A DNA stretch of 64,000 bases from Arthrobacter sp. Soil782 (lineage in GTDB: Bacteria > Actinomycetota > Actinomycetes > Actinomycetales > Micrococcaceae): assembly GCF_001428435.1 (NCBI RefSeq), contig NZ_LMSO01000001.1:124001-188000 (forward strand), read 5' to 3'. A program made the position numbers and the translations under genes. The first letter of the stretch is position 1. Every line of letters begins with the position of its first letter. Shown one piece after another: positions 1 to 7,128 of this stretch. The notes beneath the pieces were generated by a model that was not told where the DNA came from, did not search any database, and worked only from the letters and a program-made list of their open reading frames with translations.

Positions 1-168
1 TCTGAGAGATCTGTAGCGGTTTCGAAAGCTGGAAATGTCACGCGCCTGCCTCTGTGGCGAGTGCCCGCCGTCGGCGGTCTCCAACCGCGTTCGGTTCGAC
101 CCCGTTCGTGGACGAAAAGGACCACAGTCCGAAAACTGCGGCCTCTTCGCCTACGAATGTTCTTGATA

Positions 169-519
169 TCAGTGCGACGGCGTAACCGCGTCCTCAGCCT
201 TCTGGGTCGAGTACAACCGTCGCAAGTAGCCGGGTTGGGTCACCGATCTTAACGCCCACCCCCAGTATGAGACGCCGGGTTCGAGCGCCAGACGTCTCCA
301 GAGCAGACCCCCGTAGACGGCGTCCGCGACAAAAGCCGTCAGGGGTAGCAACAGACTCTCAGCGAGAGAGATATCGCCCCAGGGTGCGAGTTGGACAACA
401 TTTGCAGCAGCCAGCAGTAGGGCGCAGATAGTCGGTCCCCAAGCCACCCGTGGTATGCGTGCGGAAGCCAGGATCACGCCGAGGCTACCGCCGATAATCG
501 CTATGCCAATGAATGTCAT
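169..519 (-). CDS. small three-helix membrane protein, unknown function
   Basis: A 116-residue protein with three hydrophobic stretches (about residues 2-20, 27-46 and 53-74) and a polar C-terminal tail, so probably an integral membrane protein. The ATG is preceded by a purine-rich GGGAGAGGG about 4 bases upstream, which supports the start. I recognise no family. The gene lies just downstream of a truncated reading frame on the same strand, separated by about 40 bases, so the two may once have been one transcription unit. Nothing recognisable lies between base 1 and this gene. Confidence 0.55.
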   Translation of the reverse strand: MTFIGIAIIGGSLGVILASARIPRVAWGPTICALLLAAANVVQLAPWGDISLAESLLLPLTAFVADAVYGGLLWRRLALEPGVSYWGWALRSVTQPGYLRRLYSTQKAEDAVTPSH

Positions 520-558
520 TTGCCCTCTCCCGTTTTCGACTACCTCTCCATCATTGCG

Positions 559-711
559 TTACCTGCATTCCGGAGACAGCCATCGCATTGCGATTGGCCC
601 CGGAGCAGCAGCGTAGAAGACGCACCCGCCAGCGTTCTTGGCCAGTGTGGCTTGATACAACCAGTATCCACCTGCAATGCCGCAGGCAACCCTGAGTGCG
701 CCGGGGACAAA
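559..711 (-). pseudogene. 3' remnant of a membrane-type gene cut by an IS relic
   Basis: The last 50 codons or so of a minus-strand frame ending in TAA read as an alanine/glycine-rich hydrophobic peptide (for example GALRVACGIAGGYWLYQATL), unlike the arginine-rich translation upstream of base 711. The change of character falls exactly where the ISL3-derived sequence starts at 712. I infer that this is the C-terminal end of a gene whose 5' part was removed by IS activity. The fragment is short and no family can be assigned. Confidence 0.35.
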
Positions 712-761
712 GCCGGCTTCGGCCGCCCTGACCTGACCGTCTTCGCGGCTCATCCCAATCG
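712..761 (+). mobile_element. chimeric ISL3-family relic
   Basis: Bases 712-746 are identical over 35 positions to 2773-2807, the start of the transposase coding sequence of the full ISL3 element at 2643-4079. They are followed at once by 747-761 (GGCTCATCCCAATCG), which equals the outer 15 bases of that element's right terminal inverted repeat, pointing inward. In the complete element these two pieces are about 1.3 kb apart, so this is a scar from deletion or nested insertion. The stretch 762-974 that follows shows no gene I can support. Confidence 0.75.
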
Positions 762-974
762 ACCCTGATCGGGTCTGCTGACCCCCTCGACGAGAACGCA
801 GCGACATCACAGCCACCCAACCCCGACCGCCCGGGAAGCCGGGGCACGTCACATGGCCTGTGCTGCGGGCGTGTCGAGTGGGTCGTCCAGGGGCGACGCA
901 GGAGCGTCGACGCGACGTGCTGAGAGGTGGTTCCAACCGAGCGCTAGGACACCGGCTACAGGCATGGCGATAGG

Positions 975-1916
975 TCAGGAACGGCGTCGCTCCCTGCGCA
1001 GGAGGGAGCGCAGAGTCTCGGCGTTCGCGTAGCCGACCCGTCGCGCGATCTCGGCGGAGGTGAGGTCCGTGGTTGCTGAGAGGTGCCGAGCTCGTTCGAT
1101 GCGAAGCCGTTGGACGAAGCCGAGCGGAGTGAGGTTGAGCGCCGCACGGACTCGTCGTTCGAGGGTGCGCCGGCTGGTGCCGAGCGACTGCGCGACGAAG
1201 GCGACGTTGAACGGTTCGTCCAGGCGGGCGCGCACGAAGCGTTCGAACTCGACGACGATCGGGTCCTCGTGCCGGAGATGTTCGTAGGCGACGAAGGCCG
1301 CCTGCGACGGGCGCTCGTCGATGATGAGGAGCTTGGCGACATGTTGGGCCAGGTCGGGGCTGATCGATCGCACGAGTGAGAGCGCGAGGTCGATGTGGGC
1401 GAAGGCGGCGCCGGCGGTGACGAGGTTCCCGTCGACCACGACCATGGTGTCGAGATCGAGGGCGACGGTCGGATAGCGCTTCAGGAACTCCGGCCCCAGG
1501 AACCAGCTGGTCGTCGCCCGCCGATGATGCATCCGTCCGGTCTCGGCGACGGCGAACACGCCGGTGCACGCCGCGGCGATCCGGGTGGTCGCGTCGTCGA
1601 GGCGCCCGAGTGAGGCGATGACCGAACGAGCATCTCGGCTCTGGAGGGCGTCGTGGGTCGCGGCGGCCGTGAGGGTTCCAAGCGCAGGGACGACGACGAC
1701 GTCGAACTCTCCGGACTCCGACAGCGGGTGGTCCACCGACAGGGTCATCGATGCCGTCGTGGTCACTCGCCGTTTCGGTCCGAGGATGGCGAGTTCGATC
1801 GGGTCGATCCGCGGGTCGACATCGCCGCGGGCTCCGTCGGCCACCCGCACGATGTCGATGACCGACGCGACCGCCGAACCGAAGCAGCCGTCGATCGCGA
1901 TCAGTCCGATACGCAT
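975..1916 (-). CDS. GlxA family transcriptional regulator (DJ-1/PfpI domain + AraC HTH)
   Basis: A 313-residue protein. The N-terminal half (about 1-165) is a DJ-1/PfpI-like Rossmann domain with the nucleophile-elbow-like segment AACTGVFAVAETG. The C-terminal third (about 215-305) is an AraC/XylS DNA-binding domain with two helix-turn-helix units (VAQSLGTSRRTLERRV and SAEIARRVGYANAETLRSLL). The start at MRIGLIAIDG fits the family better than an upstream ATG 14 codons earlier. GlxA-type regulators often sit beside the small gene they control. Here the divergent neighbour is an ABM-domain monooxygenase gene about 107 bases away, a likely target. The effector is unknown. Confidence 0.85.
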   Translation of the reverse strand: MRIGLIAIDGCFGSAVASVIDIVRVADGARGDVDPRIDPIELAILGPKRRVTTTASMTLSVDHPLSESGEFDVVVVPALGTLTAAATHDALQSRDARSVIASLGRLDDATTRIAAACTGVFAVAETGRMHHRRATTSWFLGPEFLKRYPTVALDLDTMVVVDGNLVTAGAAFAHIDLALSLVRSISPDLAQHVAKLLIIDERPSQAAFVAYEHLRHEDPIVVEFERFVRARLDEPFNVAFVAQSLGTSRRTLERRVRAALNLTPLGFVQRLRIERARHLSATTDLTSAEIARRVGYANAETLRSLLRRERRRS

Positions 1917-2023
1917 GACGTAAACAATAGCAATACTGCCGTATACGCCACTCCCCACCGGCCCTCGCTCGTCATACGCTGAACTCGTCCCACGAAGAAC
2001 CCCGACTTCAAGGAGAGTCCCTC

Positions 2024-2335
2024 ATGTCCACACCCGCATCACTTCCGTATGCCTTCGTCGCCAAGATCGTCGCGGCCGATGGACAGCACGACGCGCTCGC
2101 CGATCTGCTCGCCGGCGCTGTCGCACTCGCCAACGAAGAAGTAGGAACGATTGTCTGGTTCGCGGTCAGGACCCACGCCGACACCTTCTGGATCTTCGAT
2201 GCATTCCCCGACGAGGCCGCTCGCGACGCCCACGCCAACGGCGCCATCGTCGCAGCCCTGATGGCCAACCAGCACCTCCTCGGCGCAGCACCCGAGATCC
2301 TGGCGGCCGACGTCCTCGCGTCCAAGCTCCCGTAG
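2024..2335 (+). CDS. putative quinol monooxygenase, ABM superfamily
   Basis: A 103-residue protein of the antibiotic-biosynthesis-monooxygenase (ABM, YgiN-like) ferredoxin-fold group. The N-terminal strand FVAKIVAADGQHDALADLL, the middle TFWIFDAFPDEAARDAHANG and the C-terminal helix fit the family pattern and length. ABM proteins oxidise quinols or aromatic substrates without cofactor, or detoxify reactive carbonyls, but the substrate cannot be told from sequence. A good ribosome site (AAGGAGAG) lies 7 to 8 bases before the ATG. The divergent GlxA-type gene is the likely regulator. Confidence 0.8.
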   Translation: MSTPASLPYAFVAKIVAADGQHDALADLLAGAVALANEEVGTIVWFAVRTHADTFWIFDAFPDEAARDAHANGAIVAALMANQHLLGAAPEILAADVLASKLP

Positions 2336-2546
2336 TCCGCCAACGCACGAGACGATCGCGCCCCGCCGAGCCGTCGCCAGGTCGCGACGCAACGCCATGC
2401 TGCGTTGCCGAGCGGTGCGAGGCCTATCGGCACACGGACAGGATGCCGGCCGCGAGCGCTCAGCCGGCGAGGGGTCCGTCGCAGAGGAGAGCGACGTCGG
2501 TGTCGGGCAGAGCCGTGAGGCCAGCGCATCGCGCGACCACCAGAAC

Positions 2547-2590
2547 CGAACAGCCCCTGCCCTGCGTTTGCGCAGGTCAGGGGCTGTTCG
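2547..2590 (-). terminator. strong hairpin downstream of the tRNA fragment
   Basis: CGAACAGCCCCTG / CAGGGGCTGTTCG arms enclose an inner CCTGCG-TTTG-CGCAGG stem with one mismatch between the two stem parts. It lies immediately 3' of the minus-strand tRNA remnant, where a tRNA terminator is expected. Confidence 0.7.
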
Positions 2591-2592
2591 CC

Positions 2593-2642
2593 GGAGCCGC
2601 CTGTCGGAATCGAACCGACGACCTAATCACGTCGGCTTTGCG
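2593..2642 (-). pseudogene. 3' end of a tRNA gene, cut at the IS border
   Basis: Read on the minus strand, 2619-2603 forms a perfect T-arm (stem GTCGG, loop TTCGATT, stem CCGAC). It is followed by AGGCGGC (acceptor 3' strand, 2602-2596), a T discriminator and CC, then a strong terminator. The 5' part of the tRNA is missing: the left inverted repeat of the ISL3 element starts at 2643. The stretch 2620-2642 does not fold into a normal anticodon arm, so identity is unsure. The acceptor would pair with GCCGCCT, as in some tRNA-Thr genes. It may be an IS-broken tRNA or an attachment-site remnant of an integrated element. Confidence 0.6.
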
Positions 2643-2666
2643 GGCTCTTCCCAGATGGGGTGTAGG
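2643..2666 (+). repeat. ISL3 left terminal inverted repeat
   Basis: Starts GGCTCTTCCCAGAT and ends GGGGTGTAGG. It matches the reverse complement of 4056-4079 at about 20 of 24 positions. Confidence 0.85.
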
Positions 2667-2751
2667 TCGGCCGGGCGCGTCGGTCCGCAGATAGACGTCG
2701 AGGTCTCCCGACGACGGAGGTTCCTACGCCATCCATCCGAAAGACCTCGAC

Positions 2752-4122
2752 GTGTCCGACGCTACCCCGCCGGCCGGCTTCGGCCGCCCTGACCTGACCG
2801 TCTTCGCTCGACTCGACGGCCTCGGTCTGAGCGTGACCGGACAACGACTTGAACCGGATCGTGCGGTCCTCGCGTGCCGCGTGGTGGAACCAGATCAGTG
2901 GTGCCGATGGTGCGGCAGCGAAGGCGCTGCTCGTGACACCGTGATCCGGCGGTTGGCCCACGAGCCGCTGGGCTGACGACCGACCGTGCTGGAAGTTGTA
3001 GTGCGCCGCTACCGCTGTGCCGACTGCGGACACGTGTGGCGCCAAGACACCAGCGCCGCGGCGGAGCCACGCGCGAAGCTCTCGCGCACCGGGTTGCGGT
3101 GGGCGCTGGAAGGGATCGTGGTCGCACACCTCACCGTCGCCCGTGTCGCCGAGGGACTCGGGGTCGCGTGGGACACCGCCAACAACGCGGTCCTGGCTGA
3201 AGGCAAGCGGCTGCTGATCAACGACCCCACGCGGTTTGAGGGCGTGAAGGTCATTGGCGTCGATGAGCACGTCTGGCGCCACACCAGGCGTGGCGACAAG
3301 TATGTCACCGTGATCATCGACCTCACCCCGGTCCGCGATGGCGCAGGCCCAGCAAGGCTGCTGGACATGGTCGAGGGCCGGTCGAAGGCGGCGTTCAAGA
3401 CCTGGCTCGCCGACCGCGACGACGCCTTCCGTGACGCGGTCGAGGTGGTCGCGATGGACGGCTTCACCGGGTTCAAGACCGCCGCTGCAGAGGAGATCCC
3501 GGACGCGGTCACGGTGATGGATCCCTTCCACGTCGTGCGCCTGGCCGGTGACGCCCTCGACAGGTGCCGGCGCCGGGTCCAACTCGCGATCCACGGGCAC
3601 CGTGAGTTCAGGGACGACCCGCTCTACAAGTCGCGGCGCACGCTGCACACCGGCGCGGACCTGCTCACCGACAAGCAGAGCGACAGGCTACGCGCGCTGT
3701 TCGTTGATGACGCTCACGTCGAGGTCGAGGCGGCCTGGGGTGTCTACCAGCGCATGATCGCCGCCTATCGCCACGAGGACCGGCAACGTGGCCGCGAGCT
3801 CATGGAGAAGCTGATCACCGACCTCAGCGCCGGCGTCCCCAAGGTGCTCACCGAGCTCACCACCCTGGGCCGGACCCTGAAGAAGCGAGCCGCTGACGTG
3901 CTCGCCTACTTCGAACGACCCGGCACCAGCAACGGGCCGACCGAGGCGCTCAACGGACGGCTCGAACACCTGCGCGGCTCCGCACTCGGGTTCCGCAACC
4001 TGACCAACTACATCGCCCGACGCCTGCTCGAGACCGGCGGCTTCAAACCCCAACTCCTACACCCCGATTGGGATGAGCCTTCGCCAGCAGCGACGTCGAC
4101 GTTGCTTGGCATCCCAATCTGA
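2752..4122 (+). pseudogene. ISL3-family transposase interrupted by an in-frame TGA
   Basis: One frame runs from GTG 2752 to 4122, broken only by TGA at 2974-2976. The peptide before it ends RLAHEPLG and the one after begins RPTVLEVVVRRYRCADCG; family members usually carry a tryptophan (TGG) at this junction, so a single G to A change is the simplest explanation. Zinc-binding pairs CRWCG and CADCG flank the stop, and the DDE catalytic part is intact afterwards (GVDEH, AMDGF, GPTEALNGR). A GTG at 2986 could start a 378-residue product lacking the first zinc pair. The frame also reads through the right inverted repeat into host sequence, ending 43 bases beyond it. Confidence 0.85.
4056..4079 (-). 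repeat. ISL3 right terminal inverted repeat
   Basis: Reads CCTACACCCC...GATGAGCC on the plus strand. Its reverse complement matches the left repeat, and its outer 15 bases recur exactly at 747-761. Confidence 0.85.
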
Positions 4123-4457
4123 AGGGACGATCCGCCGGTTACGGGTACTTCTATCGGCGCCGCTGGGTTTGACGCGCTCAGGCTGAGAGCGCCGGGCATA
4201 GTGTCACCAGTATCAACGACTTGCCTTTGATCGGGTGCGACCTTTTCAATTAAGTTGGCGATCTTATCCTCCGGCGAGGGTGCAGCTGAGGCGCTCACGG
4301 TTCCGAACGTGGCGACCGCCAGGCTCAGTCCAAGTACCCCTAATGTTTGTGCAGTTTTTTCATACTCTGAGACAACTTTCCTTCTTATTTCCCCAACTAA
4401 GGCGGATGTCACCTTGACAAGGTCCAAGCTCTCACGGATGTTGTCGCGATCGAGCAA
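4080..4457 (-). pseudogene. truncated secreted protein gene, 3' end lost at the ISL3 border
   Basis: A minus-strand frame carries a signal-peptide-like segment (AQTLGVLGLSLAVATFGTVS, then ASA-AP) and about 55 further residues before it runs into the IS right end at 4079. The C-terminal part is not present on the far side of the IS, so the gene is incomplete. The apparent TTG start at 4457 has no good ribosome site. An out-of-frame ATG at about 4360 followed by six A's would, with one more A, give the textbook signal start MKKTAQTLG, so a frameshift in the A tract is possible. The family is not recognised. Confidence 0.6.
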
Positions 4458-4554
4458 TATGCCTAATTTATTCTCAATTTCAGAACACGTGGTTCCAATA
4501 TGAGCAGAGTGCTGGTATTGAGCGATGTACGGGATTGGCTCTGGGTTATGTCTG

Positions 4555-4710
4555 CTAATCCCGGACCAGGTGGAATGCGATTACGGCGGTGAGCAGTCCG
4601 CCGCCGTAGAACATGGTCGCCTATTCGTCGTAGTGGGCGGCGATCCCACGGCAATGTTTGGGACGGTTGAAGCCGCGTGCGACGGCGTTGCGTCTTCCCA
4701 GACCGCGGTC
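4555..4710 (-). pseudogene. IS5-like transposase C-terminal relic
   Basis: A minus-strand translation gives GRRNAVARGFNRPKHCRGIA, then AHYDE, a stop (TAG at 4621-4623), ATMFYGGGLLTAVIAFHLVRD and a final TAG. This matches the typical C-terminal signature of IS5-group transposases (RNxVERxFNRLKQWRGIATRYDK followed by a hydrophobic end). The internal stop and the lack of the rest of the gene show it is dead. The rest of 4458-4937 holds nothing else I can support. Confidence 0.7.
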
Positions 4711-4937
4711 CAAGGCTGGTGGACTCCCACTAGATTGTTGTTGTCCACCCGGCTCTGAAGCATCTCATCGTGCGATCAGCAGACCACTGGGTAGAGGCTG
4801 GTGAGCGGTTCTGCCCGCTGAGACGTGGAGCGACCCTCAGCTTCGGCGCCTCCCGGCTTGCATACGAAGTCGCACTTCGAATGAATCATTTATCCATCAG
4901 CTTCGAACACCACAATCCGGATATTCAGGCAGGCGTT

Positions 4938-5783
4938 CTAGTCGATCGCCTTGCGCACCTCCGGAAGGTAGCCGGACTTGTAACCCTTCGCGGTCGGGTG
5001 AAGATCGTCGATCGCAGTGAAACCGGTGAACGTGATCCACGGCTGTGGTGAACCGATGCCGTGCTTGTCGAACCTCTTGGTTACGTCGACGAATTCAAAC
5101 CCTGCCTCTTCTGCGCGATCTTCGATAATCTCGTTCAGCGCGTCAGTGCCGTCGTTGAACAGCTCCTGCGCCTCGAGGGAAAGGAGTGGCGTGTTCCCGA
5201 ATTCCGGCGAGAAGAGATGCGGATAACCGGTGACAATGACCTGCGCCTTGGGCGCGGCAGCGTCAATCTGGGCGTAAAGGGAGTCGAGGTTATCGGCGAG
5301 GGTCGTCTCTGCCCCGACGACCCGGACTTCGATGGCGTTGGCACACACCGCCACGTCCTGGGTGGCGCACACCCGGACTATGCCGCCGAAATCCAGGTCA
5401 TTGCCGCCTGCGGAAACCGTCACCAGGTCCGTCTGTGGTCCGACTTTGCCAAACGCGACGAGACCTGCGATCTGCACCGGAAGATCTGGTACATCTACAT
5501 CGTCGGGATCATTGGGGTCCAGTGGAACGTTCGCTGCTTGCGCACCGGAACAGGTCGCATTAGCGGTCAACTCGATCTGCTTACGCTCATCGAGCAGGGC
5601 GGGCAGCCCTAATGGGGATTGTCCGCATGCGTTGACATAGGAGCCGGTACCAAATCCTGCGGCATAGGAATCGCCGACGGCGACGTAGTTCAGAGGTGAC
5701 GGGGGCGCTGCCACAGAGGCTGATGCAGGGGCCACCAGGGCAGCAGTCATGACCGCGCTGGCCGCAATTCGGAGAAGTTTCAT
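4938..5783 (-). CDS. secreted SGNH/GDSL-family lipase or esterase
   Basis: 281 residues with an N-terminal signal peptide (MKLLRIAASAVMTAALVAPA, cleavage near ASA-S-VAA). The SGNH blocks are present: block I AVGDSYAAGFG with the nucleophile serine, an Asn-containing SAGGNDLDFGG block, and block V DDLHPTAKGY with the Asp/His pair. Paired cysteines (CGQ...CSG; CATQ...CAN) suggest disulfides as in secreted Streptomyces-type SGNH lipases. The start is set at the ATG before the signal peptide; an upstream extension to 5936 would put a charged leader before it. It is likely an exported lipid or ester hydrolase. It faces away from the phosphatase gene at 5858. Confidence 0.88.
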   Translation of the reverse strand: MKLLRIAASAVMTAALVAPASASVAAPPSPLNYVAVGDSYAAGFGTGSYVNACGQSPLGLPALLDERKQIELTANATCSGAQAANVPLDPNDPDDVDVPDLPVQIAGLVAFGKVGPQTDLVTVSAGGNDLDFGGIVRVCATQDVAVCANAIEVRVVGAETTLADNLDSLYAQIDAAAPKAQVIVTGYPHLFSPEFGNTPLLSLEAQELFNDGTDALNEIIEDRAEEAGFEFVDVTKRFDKHGIGSPQPWITFTGFTAIDDLHPTAKGYKSGYLPEVRKAID

Positions 5784-5857
5784 CGCATCAACATACTCCT
5801 GAACCGGGGTGCCGGATAGAGCGAATCGGCGCGCCGTGCCGCTTGTTACCCTGAGCC

Positions 5858-6607
5858 ATGGCTTCGATTGATCTGGACCACCTGCACCGAAACGGCAAGC
5901 ACCGGAGCGTTCCGTGGGACGGTGCCGTGAATGCACGGGACCTCGGTGGCGTCAGCCCTGACATCAAGGCCGGTCGGCTGTACCGGATGGGCCGCCACGA
6001 ATGGCTCACCGACGCCGGTTGGCAGCAAGCGTACGACGACGGCATCCGCACTGTTGTTGACCTTCGAAACCCTGATGAACGTGGGCGACGGGAAACGGAT
6101 CCGGTTCTGAACACCGCCGTCCTGGACCGGTTTCAGGTAGTGAACTGTCCTACCGAGGACCAATCCGATCAGGAGTTCATGCAGCTGGTGGGGCCCTATC
6201 TGAACTCACCCGAGTACTACCGGGAAAACCTGCGCCGGTGGCCGGAGAAGATCGCCGCAGTGGTGCGGGCAGTGGCGGAGTCCGAGGGCGCCGTCGTCGT
6301 GCACTGTGCTGCGGGGCGGGACCGCACCGGCATGGTGACCGCGGTGCTGCTCGCGCTCGCGGGCGTCGACCACGAGGACATTGCCGACGACTATGCGCTC
6401 GCCGTGCACGGCATAAACGAACACCATCTCGCGCAGGAGAAGCCGCACGAGACTCCGAAGTCGCCGGAGGAGCTGCACGAGTGGGTCATGCACACCCGGG
6501 CTCATCTACTGGAGCTGCTGGACGGTCTCGACGCCGAGGCGTATCTCCGTGACGCCGGGTTGTCGCAGGGGGAGCTTGACGCGGTCCGCGCGAAGTTGAC
6601 GTTTTAG
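5858..6607 (+). CDS. tyrosine-protein phosphatase (IphP/MptpB-like)
   Basis: 249 residues with the P-loop phosphatase signature HCAAGRDRTG (CX5R) near residue 149. The N-terminal NARDLGGVS...GRLYRMGRHEWLT matches the bacterial dual-specificity group that includes mycobacterial PtpB. These enzymes dephosphorylate phosphotyrosine/serine or phosphoinositides. The signal-peptide-less protein should be cytoplasmic. It ends two bases before the convergent thioesterase gene. Confidence 0.85.
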   Translation: MASIDLDHLHRNGKHRSVPWDGAVNARDLGGVSPDIKAGRLYRMGRHEWLTDAGWQQAYDDGIRTVVDLRNPDERGRRETDPVLNTAVLDRFQVVNCPTEDQSDQEFMQLVGPYLNSPEYYRENLRRWPEKIAAVVRAVAESEGAVVVHCAAGRDRTGMVTAVLLALAGVDHEDIADDYALAVHGINEHHLAQEKPHETPKSPEELHEWVMHTRAHLLELLDGLDAEAYLRDAGLSQGELDAVRAKLTF

Positions 6608-6609
6608 CG

Positions 6610-7008
6610 CTATTCCTTCTCAAGCAGCAGGTTGGTGATGCGCAGGGTGCAGAGGCGGCCGCCGTCGTCGTTGGTCAGCAGCACTTCGTGCGTGGTGAGG
6701 GTGCGCCCGAGATGGATGGGAGTGGCGGTAATGGTGATGGTGCCGTTGCGCGCGGACTTGTGATGGGTCGCGGAGACGTCCACGCCCACGGCGGTCTTGC
6801 CCAGGGTACTCGCGTGGATGACGGCGGCCCAGGAGCCGACGGCTTCACCCACCGCTAGCGACGCTCCGCCGTGCAGGAGGCCGAAGGACTGCCGGTTACC
6901 TTCTACGGGCATGGTCGCAACGACCCGCTCGACGGACTGTTCGAGGATCTTCACGCCCATCTTCTCGTCAAGTTCGCCGAGGGTAATCTGCCAGGGTTCG
7001 CCGCTCAC
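6610..7008 (-). CDS. hotdog-fold acyl-CoA thioesterase
   Basis: 132 residues of the PaaI/YdiI type: the helix segment SFGLLHGGASLAVGEAVGSW contains the HGG turn and the catalytic Glu of the 4HBT group, followed by the VSATHHKSARNG strand pair. Such enzymes hydrolyse aryl- or acyl-CoA esters. It is divergent from paaZ, and a PaaR-like palindrome lies in the shared 120-base gap, so it may be co-regulated with phenylacetate catabolism. It is distinct from the PaaI-like gene at 12280-12756, which uses an Asp at the active site. Confidence 0.82.
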   Translation of the reverse strand: MSGEPWQITLGELDEKMGVKILEQSVERVVATMPVEGNRQSFGLLHGGASLAVGEAVGSWAAVIHASTLGKTAVGVDVSATHHKSARNGTITITATPIHLGRTLTTHEVLLTNDDGGRLCTLRITNLLLEKE

Positions 7009-7062
7009 TGAAGGCTCCTTGTGGGATGTGTAGGGATGGTGCGTTCATGTACTCTGGACATA

Positions 7063-7084
7063 TTACCGAACGGACGTTCAGTAA
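7063..7084. promoter_or_regulatory. putative PaaR (TetR) operator upstream of paaZ
   Basis: A palindrome TTACCGAACG-N2-CGTTCAGTAA with one mismatched pair in the arms. It lies 45 bases before the paaZ start. The same ACCGA/CGTTCA pattern recurs at 10907, 12776 and 21685, always before paa genes. Confidence 0.75.
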
Positions 7085-7128
7085 TGTTTGTCATGTTTCT
7101 TGAGCTCCCCAAACGCGAAAGGTCAACG

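Larger units (their letters stand above)
2643..4079 (+). mobile_element. ISL3-family insertion sequence, full length but with a broken transposase
   Basis: The element is 1,437 bp, bounded by imperfect terminal inverted repeats of about 24 bp (outer GGCTCTTCCCAGAT left, GGCTCATCCCAATC right, both followed by a shared GGGGTGTAGG). GGCTCTTC-like ends and a single long transposase are typical of the ISL3 family. ISL3 elements usually produce an 8-bp target duplication, but the flanks here (GCTTTGCG left, TTCGCCAG right) do not match. That points to a later deletion, inversion or recombination between copies. The left flank is a tRNA 3' end and the right flank is a truncated secreted-protein gene. 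Confidence 0.9.

Noticed and set aside
559-1569. 336-codon minus-strand frame through the GlxA gene
   Set aside because: The upper part is an out-of-frame, arginine-rich shadow of the regulator. Only the last 50 codons (559-711) have protein-like character and are listed as a remnant.
2443-2694. Plus-strand peptide with CRNRTDDLITS
   Set aside because: This is the well-known spurious translation of the antisense of a tRNA gene. It supports the tRNA remnant and not a protein.
4770-5051. Plus-strand 93-codon frame
   Set aside because: Its second half is antisense to the 3' end of the SGNH lipase gene, and the first half has no protein-like pattern.
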